Origin: Saprospirales bacterium
GTDB lineage: Bacteria; Bacteroidota; Bacteroidia; Chitinophagales; Saprospiraceae
Length of the DNA: 55,846 nucleotides
Assembly (NCBI GenBank): GCA_007695145.1
Contig: REEI01000056.1
Span: 1-55,846 of the forward strand
Direction of reading: 5' to 3'
The notes beneath the pieces were generated by a model that was not told the DNA's origin, made no database searches, and worked only from the letters and a program-made list of their open reading frames with translations. The translations under genes and the position numbers were made by a program. Shown one piece after another: positions 35,718 through 45,701 of this stretch; positions within the stretch are counted from its first letter, which is position 1; the number at the start of each line of letters is the position of its first letter.

Positions 35718-38536
35718 TACATTTTACTTCTTATCCTAACTATCATTGCAAAAAGGAGCCCAAGCATCATCAAGGAACTTCCAACCCAGAAGAAATTGAG
35801 ACCTTCAAACCGAATGGCCTCCAGCACGATAAAGTCAGTCCGGGGTACATTCTCAGCTATTTGGACGGGAAGATTTTCAACCTTCATAGGTTGTTCGGCT
35901 ACTTTGAACGTCATTTGCCCTGTATTGGGATCTATTCTTGTGAAGCGGAAATGCAATCCGGCCTCCGGTATCATTGTTTTGTAGTTGGTTTGCCTTGTAT
36001 CCCTAATCAAATATAATGGTTCTGTCCTATACTGAGCACTGCTCAATCTATTGGTCACCTCAAGTATGGCACTCAAAGCAATATCATCAGTTTGAGGTTC
36101 ATAAGACGGATGCCATGGATCCTGATTTACATCCACGAATTTGATATCATATCCCCCAAATTCAAATGTCTCTCCTCGTTCAACAAGAAAGGTCGAATAA
36201 TCAAGTGCGATTTCAGAGTGAAACAAATCTTCAATAAGGGTATCTGACAACTGAACCCTCAAATTAAAAGGATCAATTTGCTCAGGATATCTAAAAACAA
36301 ACGATCCTCGCAGTGAGATGCCCGGCACAATGGTATAAGCACTATCGGAATCTAGACTGTGAACTTTTAGTTTGAGACTTAAGGCCAAATCCTCCTGGGA
36401 ACCCTGTTCCCTTTCCGGGTGAAGTATACTGTGGTGAATTTCTTCCAGTACAACAAAGTGCTTACTGGTAAAAGTCGTGTCACCAAGACTCATGTAATAA
36501 GTCTCAAACTTTAGGGAGTCCTCCACTTCTCGTGCAGACTCCAAATCAATCTGCTGAGCAGGCAGTCTGGCAATTCTCGTAAATATATCAATCACCGGTT
36601 GACGTCTAATATCGGGATTGGCTGCTTCAATTTTTGTAAACTGCTTGTCGTAGATTACATTTGGACTCAACATAAAGGTTTCCACCTCCCTGCCGTCCTC
36701 ATCGATTCTGGTAAATTCAATATCAAAGGAACGCTCCGGCCCGTCAAATCGGTCACCAACATAAGTGGCAATATAGCCCCTCATAAAGATAGGCTCTCCT
36801 TTTATCAATACGATATTACTCAATAGGTCTTCATCCTCCATTCCTTCAAGCAGACCACTCTGAGCAAATACATTTGAAGAGATGTAGGTTTTATTGATTC
36901 CTGAGGCCATGATCCCAATTATCATCATTGCAAATCCGATGTGTGCCATAGCTGATCCGGATGCCTTTAAATTACCCTTGATCCGAAATAAAACATGATC
37001 TAAATTGACTATAAAGGCAAAAAGAGCCGCAAAAATCAACAAAATGTATTGCCAGGCCACTACTTGTATCCATTGGATCGTGGCCCAGGTCAGGACAGCT
37101 GTAAGCAGAAGCGCTACGCCTGTTTGGCTAAAAAACTTCTTTTTGTAATGTTCCCAGTTGGCTCCTCTGTACCTCATGTAGATGCTGATGCCAGTGAGAA
37201 AAGCCATGAGCATACCTACCCAAAGCTGATGGCGATTGTAGTGGGAAATGGGGTCTTCAATAACTCTGGAAGCATAAAAGGGATCAAAAAACTGCATGAT
37301 CGCATTGGTCACCGGTAGAGAAGTAGACCATGTAATGAGAGCCGAACCAATTACAATTACCATGGCACCTACAAACATCCAAAACTCTCTGGAATTCCAA
37401 TCTTCCTCCTTCTGAGGGGTAGGTATACTGTTGTACCTTCTGAAAAACATAACAAGTCCAAGGATGAGGAAAAACAGTATAAAAAACACCAATTGATTTT
37501 CAAGTCCCATTTCGGTGAAAGCGTGAACTGAAGTATCTTCAAGAATACCTGAACGGACGAGGTAAGTGGAGTAAACAACCAAACAGAAGGTGAGAATGTA
37601 AAAAATCATGGTGGCTCTGATGGAGTGTCCTGTGCTTCTAGCAATGAGATTGGTGTGGACTCCTGCTACCATGATTAGCCATGGAACCAGGGACATGTTT
37701 TCAACAGGATCCCATGCCCAGTATCCCCCAAAAGTCAGGGCTTCATAGGCCCAGGCTGAACCCATCAGAATACCGGTTCCAAGGGTAAAGGAGGCAAACA
37801 AGCCCCACTTCAATCCAGGCTTCAACCAACCTCTGTAATCCTGCCTCCAAAGGGCTGCTAAAGCATAGCAGAAAGGAATAGCACAGGCTGCAAAGCCAAG
37901 AAAAGTGGTAGGAGGATGAATGGTCATCCAATAATTCTGAAGGAGAATATTCAATCCACTTCCGGAGATCAGTTCCAGATACTCAGCATTGGCGAATATA
38001 GGCGCGTCTTGCACCTCTCTAAGCAAAACGGTAGGATTGATACCGATTCTGGACTCGCCATTTCCAAAGGGCAGGTAGGTGCCGAGGATCATGGAAGTCA
38101 ACCAAACCTGGATTAGGGATAAGAAAGTCATCACCGCCGGTTTCCACTCTCCGGCCTTCCAAATCAATATCCACCCCAGAATGATATGCCAGAATATCCA
38201 GAGTAAAAAACTACCTTCCTGACCCTCCCAAAAGGCCGAAAACATATACTTGAAAGGCAAATCATCTGAAACATGATTAAAGGCGTAGGCGTATTCATAC
38301 ATGCGGTTGAGCATGACGTAAAAAATTATACCCATTAATCCTATGATGGATATACCATGGATTGTAAAAGTCCAATTTGCAGTATTCAACCAATTGGAAT
38401 TGGTTTTATCTCTTTCTTTCTCTGCTAGATAGTAAGCTACGGTTGAACCCAGGGCAGCAACAAAGCCCGTAATTATAAGAAAGTGACCCAACCGGCCAGG
38501 CCAGAGGGTTTCTCCAATGTACTGAATTTCATTCAT
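35717..38536 (-). CDS. ccmF: Cytochrome c maturation heme lyase CcmF
   Basis: CcmF attaches heme from CcmE to apocytochrome c. The 939-residue protein has about 14 membrane helices in its first half. The heme-handling WWD motif is seen as GGYWAWDPVENMSLVPWL (about 265-282), flanked by conserved His residues (MTIHPPTTF and GVHTNL). A large periplasmic region (about 540-890) is longer than in E. coli CcmF (647 residues), a known Bacteroidota feature, and ends in a last helix (FFWVGSSLMMLGLLFAMIV). ccmE starts the operon 12 bp upstream; ccmA, B, C and H are not in the window. Confidence 0.94.
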   Translation of the reverse strand: MNEIQYIGETLWPGRLGHFLIITGFVAALGSTVAYYLAEKERDKTNSNWLNTANWTFTIHGISIIGLMGIIFYVMLNRMYEYAYAFNHVSDDLPFKYMFSAFWEGQEGSFLLWIFWHIILGWILIWKAGEWKPAVMTFLSLIQVWLTSMILGTYLPFGNGESRIGINPTVLLREVQDAPIFANAEYLELISGSGLNILLQNYWMTIHPPTTFLGFAACAIPFCYALAALWRQDYRGWLKPGLKWGLFASFTLGTGILMGSAWAYEALTFGGYWAWDPVENMSLVPWLIMVAGVHTNLIARSTGHSIRATMIFYILTFCLVVYSTYLVRSGILEDTSVHAFTEMGLENQLVFFILFFLILGLVMFFRRYNSIPTPQKEEDWNSREFWMFVGAMVIVIGSALITWSTSLPVTNAIMQFFDPFYASRVIEDPISHYNRHQLWVGMLMAFLTGISIYMRYRGANWEHYKKKFFSQTGVALLLTAVLTWATIQWIQVVAWQYILLIFAALFAFIVNLDHVLFRIKGNLKASGSAMAHIGFAMMIIGIMASGINKTYISSNVFAQSGLLEGMEDEDLLSNIVLIKGEPIFMRGYIATYVGDRFDGPERSFDIEFTRIDEDGREVETFMLSPNVIYDKQFTKIEAANPDIRRQPVIDIFTRIARLPAQQIDLESAREVEDSLKFETYYMSLGDTTFTSKHFVVLEEIHHSILHPEREQGSQEDLALSLKLKVHSLDSDSAYTIVPGISLRGSFVFRYPEQIDPFNLRVQLSDTLIEDLFHSEIALDYSTFLVERGETFEFGGYDIKFVDVNQDPWHPSYEPQTDDIALSAILEVTNRLSSAQYRTEPLYLIRDTRQTNYKTMIPEAGLHFRFTRIDPNTGQMTFKVAEQPMKVENLPVQIAENVPRTDFIVLEAIRFEGLNFFWVGSSLMMLGLLFAMIVRIRSKM

Positions 38537-38548
38537 TTACAGGAAACT

Positions 38549-38947
38549 TTAGATTTCAGACCTCACGAATATCTCCTCATCCTGATATTTGGAAGGACAT
38601 TTCATGAGCATCTCACGAGCTACAAAAACACCATCCCTAAATCGACCGGTGAGTACCAGTTGTTCCGACATTTCAAAATCTTGTGGTTTTTCACTGAGTA
38701 AGACAACCATTCTCTCTTCTCCGGCTTCATCGGTCATGTAAAAAGTAAACCTATTTGGGTCAATCTCCGGCCTGTAGATCATCTCCTTATCTTTTGACAG
38801 CAAGCCAATGATTTTAACATTTCTATCGTCCTCAAGCAGCTCAGCTTCCGCGAATGTGTAATAAGTACCTAAGTCACTACTAGATATTACCAGCAAAACG
38901 ACTGCACCCGCCAGAAGTAAACCCGCAACCAAATGTATTTTTTTCAT
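38549..38947 (-). CDS. ccmE: Heme chaperone CcmE, CxxxY variant
   Basis: CcmE carries heme covalently in the periplasm to CcmF. This 132-residue protein (ATG at 38947) has an N-terminal membrane anchor (HLVAGLLLAGAVVLLVIS) and a small beta-barrel (VKIIGLLSKDKEMIY, RFTFYMTDEAGEE, LVLTGRFRDGVFVAREML). The C-terminal heme-binding site reads KCPSKYQDE: Cys (about 117) stands where E. coli has the heme-binding His, and Tyr lies four residues later (CxxxY). This matches the alternative CcmE class described for archaea and Desulfovibrio. It is first in the ccm operon and 12 bp from ccmF. Confidence 0.92.
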   Translation of the reverse strand: MKKIHLVAGLLLAGAVVLLVISSSDLGTYYTFAEAELLEDDRNVKIIGLLSKDKEMIYRPEIDPNRFTFYMTDEAGEERMVVLLSEKPQDFEMSEQLVLTGRFRDGVFVAREMLMKCPSKYQDEEIFVRSEI

Positions 38948-39392
38948 CAAACTAAGTTTTCAAAATCCTTAAGTTACTCAAGATACCACCCCAGTCCCTG
39001 TAACCTATCGCACTTTTTTCCTCCTATTGAAAATGACCAGGGCACAGTTAATATTAACCATAGGAATAATATAACTCCCTTTCGAATCCAATCTCCATTG
39101 GCTTTGGACCACGGCTAAAGTTAACTACCCATAGTACATTCAATAAAGATGTATCTAAAACATTGCAAATGTACGTTATTTAAGCGGAACAAACCTTAAG
39201 ATCAATTCAAAACCGGGCCCGATTGAAAATTATCTCAAAAGCTGGATGCGATAAAAATTTGTACATTTGTTGTCAACATTTACTGCAGATAAAACGGGAA
39301 GTTGAGTTTTGTAATATAAATCTACAATATCAGCATTTTTGGTATTTTGGTTTCGAATGGCTGCTTATCAATCTTCTATCAAAATTTTACAA
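38948..39392. other. Intergenic region between divergent ccmE and ftsE-like genes
   Basis: No gene was seen. A TACATTTG box at 39262-39269 on the plus strand could drive the ftsE-like gene. No recognisable box for ccmE was found. Confidence 0.45.
39262..39269 (+). promoter_or_regulatory. -7 box (TACATTTG) upstream of the ftsE-like gene
   Basis: TACATTTG matches TAnnTTTG about 123 nt before the start codon. No -33 TTTG at proper spacing. Confidence 0.35.
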
Positions 39393-40073
39393 ATGGACGA
39401 CAAATCACCTTATGTCATCGACCTCCACGGATTGGATTTATACTATGGCGACCAACCGGTGTTAACAGAGATTAATTTCAAACTGGCTAAATCAGAGTTT
39501 GCTTATCTAGTTGGCTTTACAGGAAGCGGAAAGTCTACCTTCCTCAGGTGCCTGTACGGGGCACAGCCCATCAAAAGAGGAAGCGCCATAGTTACGGGTA
39601 TTGATCTCAAGCGCTTAAAATCTTCAGAACTGCATTTGTATCGGCGAAAAATAGGAATGGTCTTCCAGGATTTCAAGTTACTCCCCGATATGACCTCTGC
39701 TCAAAATCTGGAATTCGTGCTTCGAGCAACAGCCTATCCCAAAAAACAGAGAAAAAGCAGAATAAAAGAGGTACTCCAATGGGTCGGACTGGAACATAAG
39801 GAAAACTCCTATCCTTCATTAATGTCAGGAGGAGAGCAGCAAAGACTGGCAATCGCCCGGGCTATTTTAAATGACCCCGCTCTGATCATTGCCGATGAAC
39901 CCACCGGGAACCTCGACCCATTTATGACTGATGAAATAATGTACTTATTTAGCAGGCTAAACAAGGAGAAAGGAACTGCCATATTGCTTGCGACCCATGA
40001 CTACAGGGTACTGGACAAGTTTCCTGCCCGAGTGGTAAAACTCGAGGGAGGAGTATTGAAAAATGAGTATTAG
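39393..40073 (+). CDS. ftsE: FtsE-like cell-division ABC transporter ATPase
   Basis: This is a cytosolic ATPase that, with FtsX, activates peptidoglycan hydrolysis in division. With the ATG at 39393 (MDDKSPYVI) it is 226 residues, the FtsE length. Walker A is GFTGSGKST (about 39-47), signature LMSGGEQQRLAIARA (about 137-151), Walker B LIIADEPTGNLDP (about 159-171) and the H-loop LATHDYR (about 193). The sequence LHLYRRKIGMVFQDFKLLPD is typical of FtsE. No ftsX is adjacent, so another single-ATPase exporter role is possible. Confidence 0.85.
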   Translation: MDDKSPYVIDLHGLDLYYGDQPVLTEINFKLAKSEFAYLVGFTGSGKSTFLRCLYGAQPIKRGSAIVTGIDLKRLKSSELHLYRRKIGMVFQDFKLLPDMTSAQNLEFVLRATAYPKKQRKSRIKEVLQWVGLEHKENSYPSLMSGGEQQRLAIARAILNDPALIIADEPTGNLDPFMTDEIMYLFSRLNKEKGTAILLATHDYRVLDKFPARVVKLEGGVLKNEY

Positions 40074-40649
40074 TGGCTTGGATTAACTTGAAACTAGTCA
40101 AAGAAATAGACATAAAGTGGATCAGAGGTCCAATAGAAATAATCACTAGCTTTAATTCCCTAAAGCTACAAAAGGAATCCCAGGTAAATCAAGTCTCCCA
40201 AAGCTAGTCCTGCTCCACCTAGCTAAAAGCCAATAGACTTATTGACAAAAAATGTCATAGTGTGGTCAAAGCATCAGCCAATCATAAAGATTTCAGGAAA
40301 CCAACACAAACTCAGCGCTAAAAGTCAACAAGGCCATCTGTGGTAGAGAGTAACCAGGGTCTAAAATGTAGTTTGGTTCAAAATAGTCTGGTGTACCTTT
40401 CACCCATGATTGGGCCTCGTTCATTATAACAATTGACGAATAAAATTTGAATCACCTTAGGGGCCTACATACCTGATTACCAATAAAATAAATCAGGATA
40501 CACTCATTACTCTCCAATGATTACAGAATGAAAAGAAAGCATTGTCCTGTCAGATTATTGTTAAAATCCTATTAGGTTATGATTAATTTAATGACTTTTA
40601 AATACATAAGTCAATTGTTTTCATAACTTTATGGCAAAATTTGACGCTT
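40074..40649. other. Long intergenic region with related palindromes
   Basis: No gene was seen in 576 bp. TAGCTTTA (40147-40154) pairs perfectly with TAAAGCTA (40161-40168), and AGCTAG (40202-40207) pairs with CTAGCT (40219-40224). Both stems share the AAGCTA core. Neither is followed by a T-run. The first may still end the ftsE transcript. Confidence 0.45.
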
Positions 40650-41120
40650 ATGAAATGGCGAAGACTCAATGGAAACAAAATAGAGTTACCCCTTAAGCAA
40701 GCAGTTGAGAACACTCTCAGGGAAGAAACCAACAAGGGTTACCGTCTTAAAGTTTGCATAGGAACTGACAGTCGTGTTAAGTCAGATGTGGTTGAATTTG
40801 CGACAGTGATTGTTTTTTTGCGCGAGCACCGGGGAGGATTTATGTTTATCAGCAACTTTAAGCAAAGGCGTGTGATGTCGCTGAAAGAGCGCATGATCAA
40901 CGAGGTGGCCAAATCAGTAGAAGTCGCCTACAATCTCTGCGATCTCTTTGATCGCTACAATGTAGAACTAGAAATACATGCAGACATCAATACCGATCCC
41001 GGTTTCCAGTCTAACTCAGCTTTAAGGGATGCCATGGGTTATGTGATGAGCATGGGTTTTGTTTTCAAAGCCAAACCGGATGCCTTCGCCAGCAGTTGCT
41101 GTGCAGATAAAGTAGTTTAA
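40650..41120 (+). CDS. RNase H-like YkuK family protein (DUF458)
   Basis: This 156-residue protein belongs to the YkuK/DUF458 family, predicted to have an RNase H-like fold. KVCIGTDSRVKS (about 33-44) carries the first conserved Asp, FATVIVFLREHRGG the second strand, and LEIHADINTD and GYVMSMGFVFKAKPDAFASS the later conserved acidic and Lys residues. The ATG at 40650 is used; translation from a TTG at 40641 is less likely. Enzymatic activity is not demonstrated for the family, as far as I know. Confidence 0.85.
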   Translation: MKWRRLNGNKIELPLKQAVENTLREETNKGYRLKVCIGTDSRVKSDVVEFATVIVFLREHRGGFMFISNFKQRRVMSLKERMINEVAKSVEVAYNLCDLFDRYNVELEIHADINTDPGFQSNSALRDAMGYVMSMGFVFKAKPDAFASSCCADKVV

Positions 41121-41266
41121 GTCAGTTCCACGTCCAAATACCGCTCTTTTGTGATTTTTGTAGACCACATCTTTAAATTGGTCTAAATAAGTACCTCCAT
41201 CCCGCATTATCTTCGTTAATTTGCATTGAAATAATTGTGTTTCAATAAATTAAAACTTATTCTAAT

Positions 41267-42586
41267 ATGAAAAAACTGTTGGTCATATTTGCTGTAGTGT
41301 TTACTATGGCATCTTTTGCGTTTGCTCAGAGATCCACCATCGAATTTGAGGAGTATAAACTTGATAACGGATTGCATGTAATTCTTCATCAGGACAACAC
41401 CACACCGGTTGTCACAGTGAATATAATGTATCACGTCGGCTCGAAAAACGAGCGGCCTGATCGCACGGGATTTGCTCACTTTTTTGAGCATTTGATGTTT
41501 GAGGGTTCAGAAAATATTGCCCGGGGTGAATTTTCAGAAATTGTCGAAAGGGCAGGTGGATCTTTAAATGCCTGGACGAGTTTTGACATCACTAACTATT
41601 TTGTACTCTTGCCATCCAATCAACTTGAGCTGGGTCTGTGGCTTGAATCGGAGCGTCTAATGCATGCGAGGGTAGATTCCATTGGGATTGCAACCCAGAA
41701 AAGCGTAGTGACCGAAGAGATGAAGCAAACCAGAGACAATAGACCCTATGGTCGTCTTTTGACCGAAACCATAAAAAGAGCTTTCACAGAACATCCTTAT
41801 CGTTGGGATGTATTGGGTAAGGATGAACACATTTGGGCTGCCGAAGATCATGAATTCGAAGAATTTCACGGCATGTTTTACGTACCCAACAATGCTGTAC
41901 TGGTTGTGACAGGCGATATTGACATCAATGAGACCAAGAAATTGGTTGAGGCTTATTTTGGTGACATACCTGCTGGAACGGCCGACATTTACCGGCCAAA
42001 TATCGCGGAGCCAGCACTTACACATGAAATCAGAGACACCTTTTATGATAACATCCAACTCCCCGGCATTATTCATGCTTATCACATTCCGGCCTTGGGA
42101 GAGGCAGATTACTACGCAGTAGATATGCTTGGCAACTTGTTATCAGGAGGTCAGAGTAGTCGATTGTATCGCTCATTGGTAGATGAACAAGAACTGGCTT
42201 TAACAGTGCAGGCTATTCCTCTTGGGCTGGAAGATCCAGGATTGTTTATTGTCTTTGCCTTACCCAATATGGGGGTTGAACTCAGTGATTTGGAAGCCGC
42301 TATCGATGCAGAATTTGATAAGGTTAGAAATGAATTGATTTCTGAGCGCGAACTTCAAAAACTGCAGAATCAGTTTGAAAGTCGATTGGTAGGAGGAAAT
42401 ACAACGATGGCACGCCTGGCTTCTACCCTGGCAAATTACCACATTATTCACGGAAACGCAGGCCTAATCAATACACACATCAATAGGTATATGGATGTAA
42501 GTAGAGAGGACATAAAAAATGCAGCAAACACCTATTTCAATCCTGATCGACGAGTGGTGCTGTTCTATTTGCCAAAGAACATGTAA
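41267..42586 (+). CDS. M16 family zinc metallopeptidase, catalytic subunit
   Basis: This is a periplasmic peptidase related to mitochondrial processing peptidase and PqqL. The 439 residues start with a signal peptide (LLVIFAVVFTMASFAFAQ). The inverted zinc motif is intact: HFFEH at 71-75, with the third ligand Glu in VTEEMKQTRDN (about 145-155). A C-terminal M16 domain (about 230-430) completes the half-clam. The paired non-catalytic subunit follows after 72 bp, as usual in this phylum. Confidence 0.92.
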   Translation: MKKLLVIFAVVFTMASFAFAQRSTIEFEEYKLDNGLHVILHQDNTTPVVTVNIMYHVGSKNERPDRTGFAHFFEHLMFEGSENIARGEFSEIVERAGGSLNAWTSFDITNYFVLLPSNQLELGLWLESERLMHARVDSIGIATQKSVVTEEMKQTRDNRPYGRLLTETIKRAFTEHPYRWDVLGKDEHIWAAEDHEFEEFHGMFYVPNNAVLVVTGDIDINETKKLVEAYFGDIPAGTADIYRPNIAEPALTHEIRDTFYDNIQLPGIIHAYHIPALGEADYYAVDMLGNLLSGGQSSRLYRSLVDEQELALTVQAIPLGLEDPGLFIVFALPNMGVELSDLEAAIDAEFDKVRNELISERELQKLQNQFESRLVGGNTTMARLASTLANYHIIHGNAGLINTHINRYMDVSREDIKNAANTYFNPDRRVVLFYLPKNM

Positions 42587-42658
42587 ACTTGCCTGCTTAT
42601 CTTAAATGAAACGGCAATTGTTATGAACTAAATTAGTTAATTTTAAAAAAATACAATA

Positions 42659-44743
42659 ATGAAAAATATAATTTTTATAATTGGATTGATCACAACACTG
42701 GGATTTGTTGCAAATGCTCAGATAGATCGATCAACACCACCCCCTCCGGGACCTGCCCCCACTATCCAAATTGGAGCATATGAAACCTTCACTCTCGACA
42801 ATGGGCTGAGGGTAATTGTGGTTGAAAATGAACGAAGCCCATCGGTGAGTTTTCAATTGACCTTAGATATCGATCCAGTCCTGGAGGGTGATGCAGCGGG
42901 ATATGTGAGTATGGCGGGCTCAGAAATGAGGTCAGGCACCATCAATCGGGATAAGGCTACACTAGATGAAGAAATAGATTTTATCGGAGCCAACCTTTCT
43001 ACTTCATCCACTGGTATGTTCGCAAGTGCTTTAACTCGACACAAAGAAGATTTGCTCGAACTGATGTCAGATGTTCTTTTAAATCCAACCTTTCCACAGC
43101 AGGAATTAGACAGGGCCATTACTCAGATGTTGACGGGGCTTTCCGCTACTAATACAGATGCTCAACAAATGGTGCGAAACCTTTCAACAGCACTATTGTA
43201 TGGCGCTGACCATCCCTATGGAGAGGTAGAAACTGAAGAGTCTGTAAAAAATATCACTCGGGACCATTTGGTAAATTACTACAATACTTATTTCAAGCCA
43301 AATGTTGCCTATTTGGTTATTGTTGGCAACATCAATGTTGAAAGGGCAAGGGAGTTAACCAACCAATATTTTGGAAGTTGGGAAAGAGGAGAAGTTCCAA
43401 GACACGAATTTGCAACACCACAGCCACCGGAAGGGCGAACTGTTGCCTTTGCGAGCAGACCCGGTGCTGTTCAATCGGTTTTCAGAGTGGCCTATCCGGT
43501 AGAACTGACGCCCGGGCACCCGGACCAGATAAGGGCCAGTGTCATGAATGGCATATTGGGTGGTGGAGTATTTTCAGGACGTCTAATGCAAAACCTCCGA
43601 GAAGATAAAGGCTACACATATGGAGCCAGATCAAATCTCAGTAGTGACAGAATTATCGGTAGTTTCTCAGCCGGTGCTGAAGTGGGTAACAATGTTACAG
43701 ATAGTGCCATTTATCAGGTTCTTTTTGAGATGGAACGAATGGTTAATGAGAAGGTAGATGAGGAAACCCTTGAACTGGTAAAGAGTTTTATGAACGGAAG
43801 CTTTGCACGATCGCTTGAAAGCCCCCAGACCATTGCCCGATTCGCACTTAATATTGAAAGATATGATCTTCCTCAGGATTACTATGCCACCTATCTCGAA
43901 CGCCTGGAAGCTGTAACCGCTGAAGATGTTCAAAGAATGGCGAGAAAGTACATCAAGCCCGACAGATCGTATATACTAGTGGCTGGAAATAAAGATGAGG
44001 TAGCGGAGAGACTGGAAAAATTTGCTCATGATGGGGTGGTCCACTTTTTCGATCCATTCGCCCGCCCAATTGAGGAAAGCGATGTGGAACTGGATGAAAG
44101 CATAACTGCTGAATGGGTCATCTCTCAATACCTTGAGGCCATCGGTGGAGTTGAAAGGCTTCAAGCCATAAAGGATATGACCACTTTAATGGAAGGAGAT
44201 GTAATGGGCAATCCAATGGGTATAAAGACCCGAAAAAAAGCACCTTCAAAAATGTTGATGGAAGTTTCCATGGCTGGTAACGTTATTCAGAAAGAAGTTT
44301 TTGACGGAGAAACCGGCTACTCCCTTCAAATGGGTCAGCGGATTCCCTTTGAAGAGGATGACATAGAGGGCCGCAGAGTTCAGGCAATGATCATTAAGGA
44401 GCTGGCCTATCTGGAAGAAGGGGCGGAGATTGAACTGAGAGGAGTGGAGAGGATCAATGGCAGGGACGCTTTCAGGATTCGCGTGGTATCTCCGGATGGG
44501 ACCGTTGTAGATGAATTCTACGATATGGAAACCCACCTCAAAGTGAGGGAAACAGTTACTGTTGAGCAAATGGGTCAAAGCCAAACTATCATCAATGACT
44601 TTTCAGAGTATGAGGAATTTGATGGTGTAAAAATCCCGACTAAAATTATTCTATCCGGGGTGATGCCAATGCCTCTGGAAATGAAGGCTACTAACATTGA
44701 AATCAATTCCGGATTAGAGGCAGGAATATTTTCAGTGGAGTAA
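42659..44743 (+). CDS. M16 family non-catalytic subunit fused to a LolA-like C-terminal domain
   Basis: This 694-residue exported protein has a signal peptide (IIFIIGLITTLGFVANAQ). Two M16 domains follow (about 30-460). The zinc motif is absent (GYVSMAGSEMRSG replaces HxxEH) but the second domain keeps RLMQNLREDKGYTYGARS, the R/Y substrate-positioning pattern, so it is the inactive partner of the upstream subunit. Residues ~480-694 form an added beta-rich domain (EAIGGVERLQAIKDMTTLM, RDAFRIRVVSPDG, YDMETHLKVRET) resembling outer-membrane lipoprotein-sorting LolA-like folds. This fusion occurs in other Bacteroidota. A strong terminator follows. Confidence 0.88.
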   Translation: MKNIIFIIGLITTLGFVANAQIDRSTPPPPGPAPTIQIGAYETFTLDNGLRVIVVENERSPSVSFQLTLDIDPVLEGDAAGYVSMAGSEMRSGTINRDKATLDEEIDFIGANLSTSSTGMFASALTRHKEDLLELMSDVLLNPTFPQQELDRAITQMLTGLSATNTDAQQMVRNLSTALLYGADHPYGEVETEESVKNITRDHLVNYYNTYFKPNVAYLVIVGNINVERARELTNQYFGSWERGEVPRHEFATPQPPEGRTVAFASRPGAVQSVFRVAYPVELTPGHPDQIRASVMNGILGGGVFSGRLMQNLREDKGYTYGARSNLSSDRIIGSFSAGAEVGNNVTDSAIYQVLFEMERMVNEKVDEETLELVKSFMNGSFARSLESPQTIARFALNIERYDLPQDYYATYLERLEAVTAEDVQRMARKYIKPDRSYILVAGNKDEVAERLEKFAHDGVVHFFDPFARPIEESDVELDESITAEWVISQYLEAIGGVERLQAIKDMTTLMEGDVMGNPMGIKTRKKAPSKMLMEVSMAGNVIQKEVFDGETGYSLQMGQRIPFEEDDIEGRRVQAMIIKELAYLEEGAEIELRGVERINGRDAFRIRVVSPDGTVVDEFYDMETHLKVRETVTVEQMGQSQTIINDFSEYEEFDGVKIPTKIILSGVMPMPLEMKATNIEINSGLEAGIFSVE

Positions 44744-44951
44744 TTGCTGCGTATTGATAAGTTTTCGATGCCGGTTAAGATGCGAAGGTGGTATTCAGAT
44801 AAAGGCTCAATACACTTATTTGAAATTTTAGCCGATATCACCTGGTCCATTGATTTTTTGAGTCCTTCATCAGCAAAAACAATGAAGAAAGACCAAAACC
44901 AGGGCCATTTAAATGTTCCTTGCAAGACACTAATTTTTTAAGAATAGTATC

Positions 44952-45004
44952 AGCAGTTTGGCCTCACCTTTTCAGGAATGGCCAAACTGCTTTATTTAAA
45001 TTTA
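44952..45004 (+). terminator. Rho-independent-type terminator after the M16 pair
   Basis: A perfect 12-bp stem (AGCAGTTTGGCC at 44952-44963 with GGCCAAACTGCT at 44980-44991) and a 16-nt loop are followed by TTATTTAAATTT. It separates the M16 operon from lemA. Confidence 0.75.
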
Positions 45005-45017
45005 ATTCATTCTCATT

Positions 45018-45575
45018 ATGCTTATTACATTTATAATAATTGGGGCCATTGGGTTGCTGCTTGTTTTCATGGGCATTTCCTATTACAATCGCTTTGTGCG
45101 TCTAAAAAATAAAGTTGAGGATTCCTGGAGTGGTATCGATGTTCAGCTCAAAAGAAGATATGATCTCATTCCCAACCTATTGGAGACAGTCAAAGGATAT
45201 GCCACCCACGAACGGGAAATATTTGAGAATGTAGCTAACGCGAGGGCACGCGCACTTGGTGCCGGAGGAAAGGGAGAAAAAATTGCAGCTGAGAATCAAC
45301 TCACAGGAGCACTTAGATCTCTTTTTGCAATTGTTGAAAATTATCCTGACCTCAAGGCCAACTCAAATTTTCAGCAGTTTCAGCAGCAACTAACAAAAAT
45401 TGAGGACGAGATCCAAATGTCAAGAAGATACTACAATGCAACTGTCAGGGAATTCAATACCGGCATAGCAGTTTTTCCGGCAAATGTGATTGCTTCTGCC
45501 TTCAATTTCACACCTTTTCAGTTTTTTGAACTTGAAGACCACAGTCAACGCAATGCACCGCAAGTTAAATTCTAA
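45018..45575 (+). CDS. lemA: LemA family membrane protein
   Basis: This is a 185-residue protein with one N-terminal membrane helix (FIIIGAIGLLLVFMGISYY) and a cytosolic or periplasmic helical bundle. The hallmark VEDSWSGIDVQLKRRYDLIPNL (here about 34-55), AENQLTGALRSLFAIVENYPDL and SRRYYNATVREFNTGI are all present. Function is unknown. It is the usual partner of the DUF2207 protein that follows after 126 bp. Confidence 0.94.
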   Translation: MLITFIIIGAIGLLLVFMGISYYNRFVRLKNKVEDSWSGIDVQLKRRYDLIPNLLETVKGYATHEREIFENVANARARALGAGGKGEKIAAENQLTGALRSLFAIVENYPDLKANSNFQQFQQQLTKIEDEIQMSRRYYNATVREFNTGIAVFPANVIASAFNFTPFQFFELEDHSQRNAPQVKF

Positions 45576-45701
45576 GCTTAGCCGTACAAAAGCAAAAGAA
45601 ATTAAATAGGTTTTATTCTTCTGATATGAGTATGATGATTACTGTTGAAACATTTCAAGAACCCTATTTCAGTGCTTATATCTCTTTAAAATGACTTTAA
45701 T

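Noticed and set aside
38948-38950. TTG start one codon upstream of ccmE
   Set aside because: ATG at 38947 gives the normal start and signal anchor.
44744-44941. Small plus-strand ORF between the M16 pair and lemA
   Set aside because: It needs a TTG start, matches no family, and the terminator at 44952 lies right after it.
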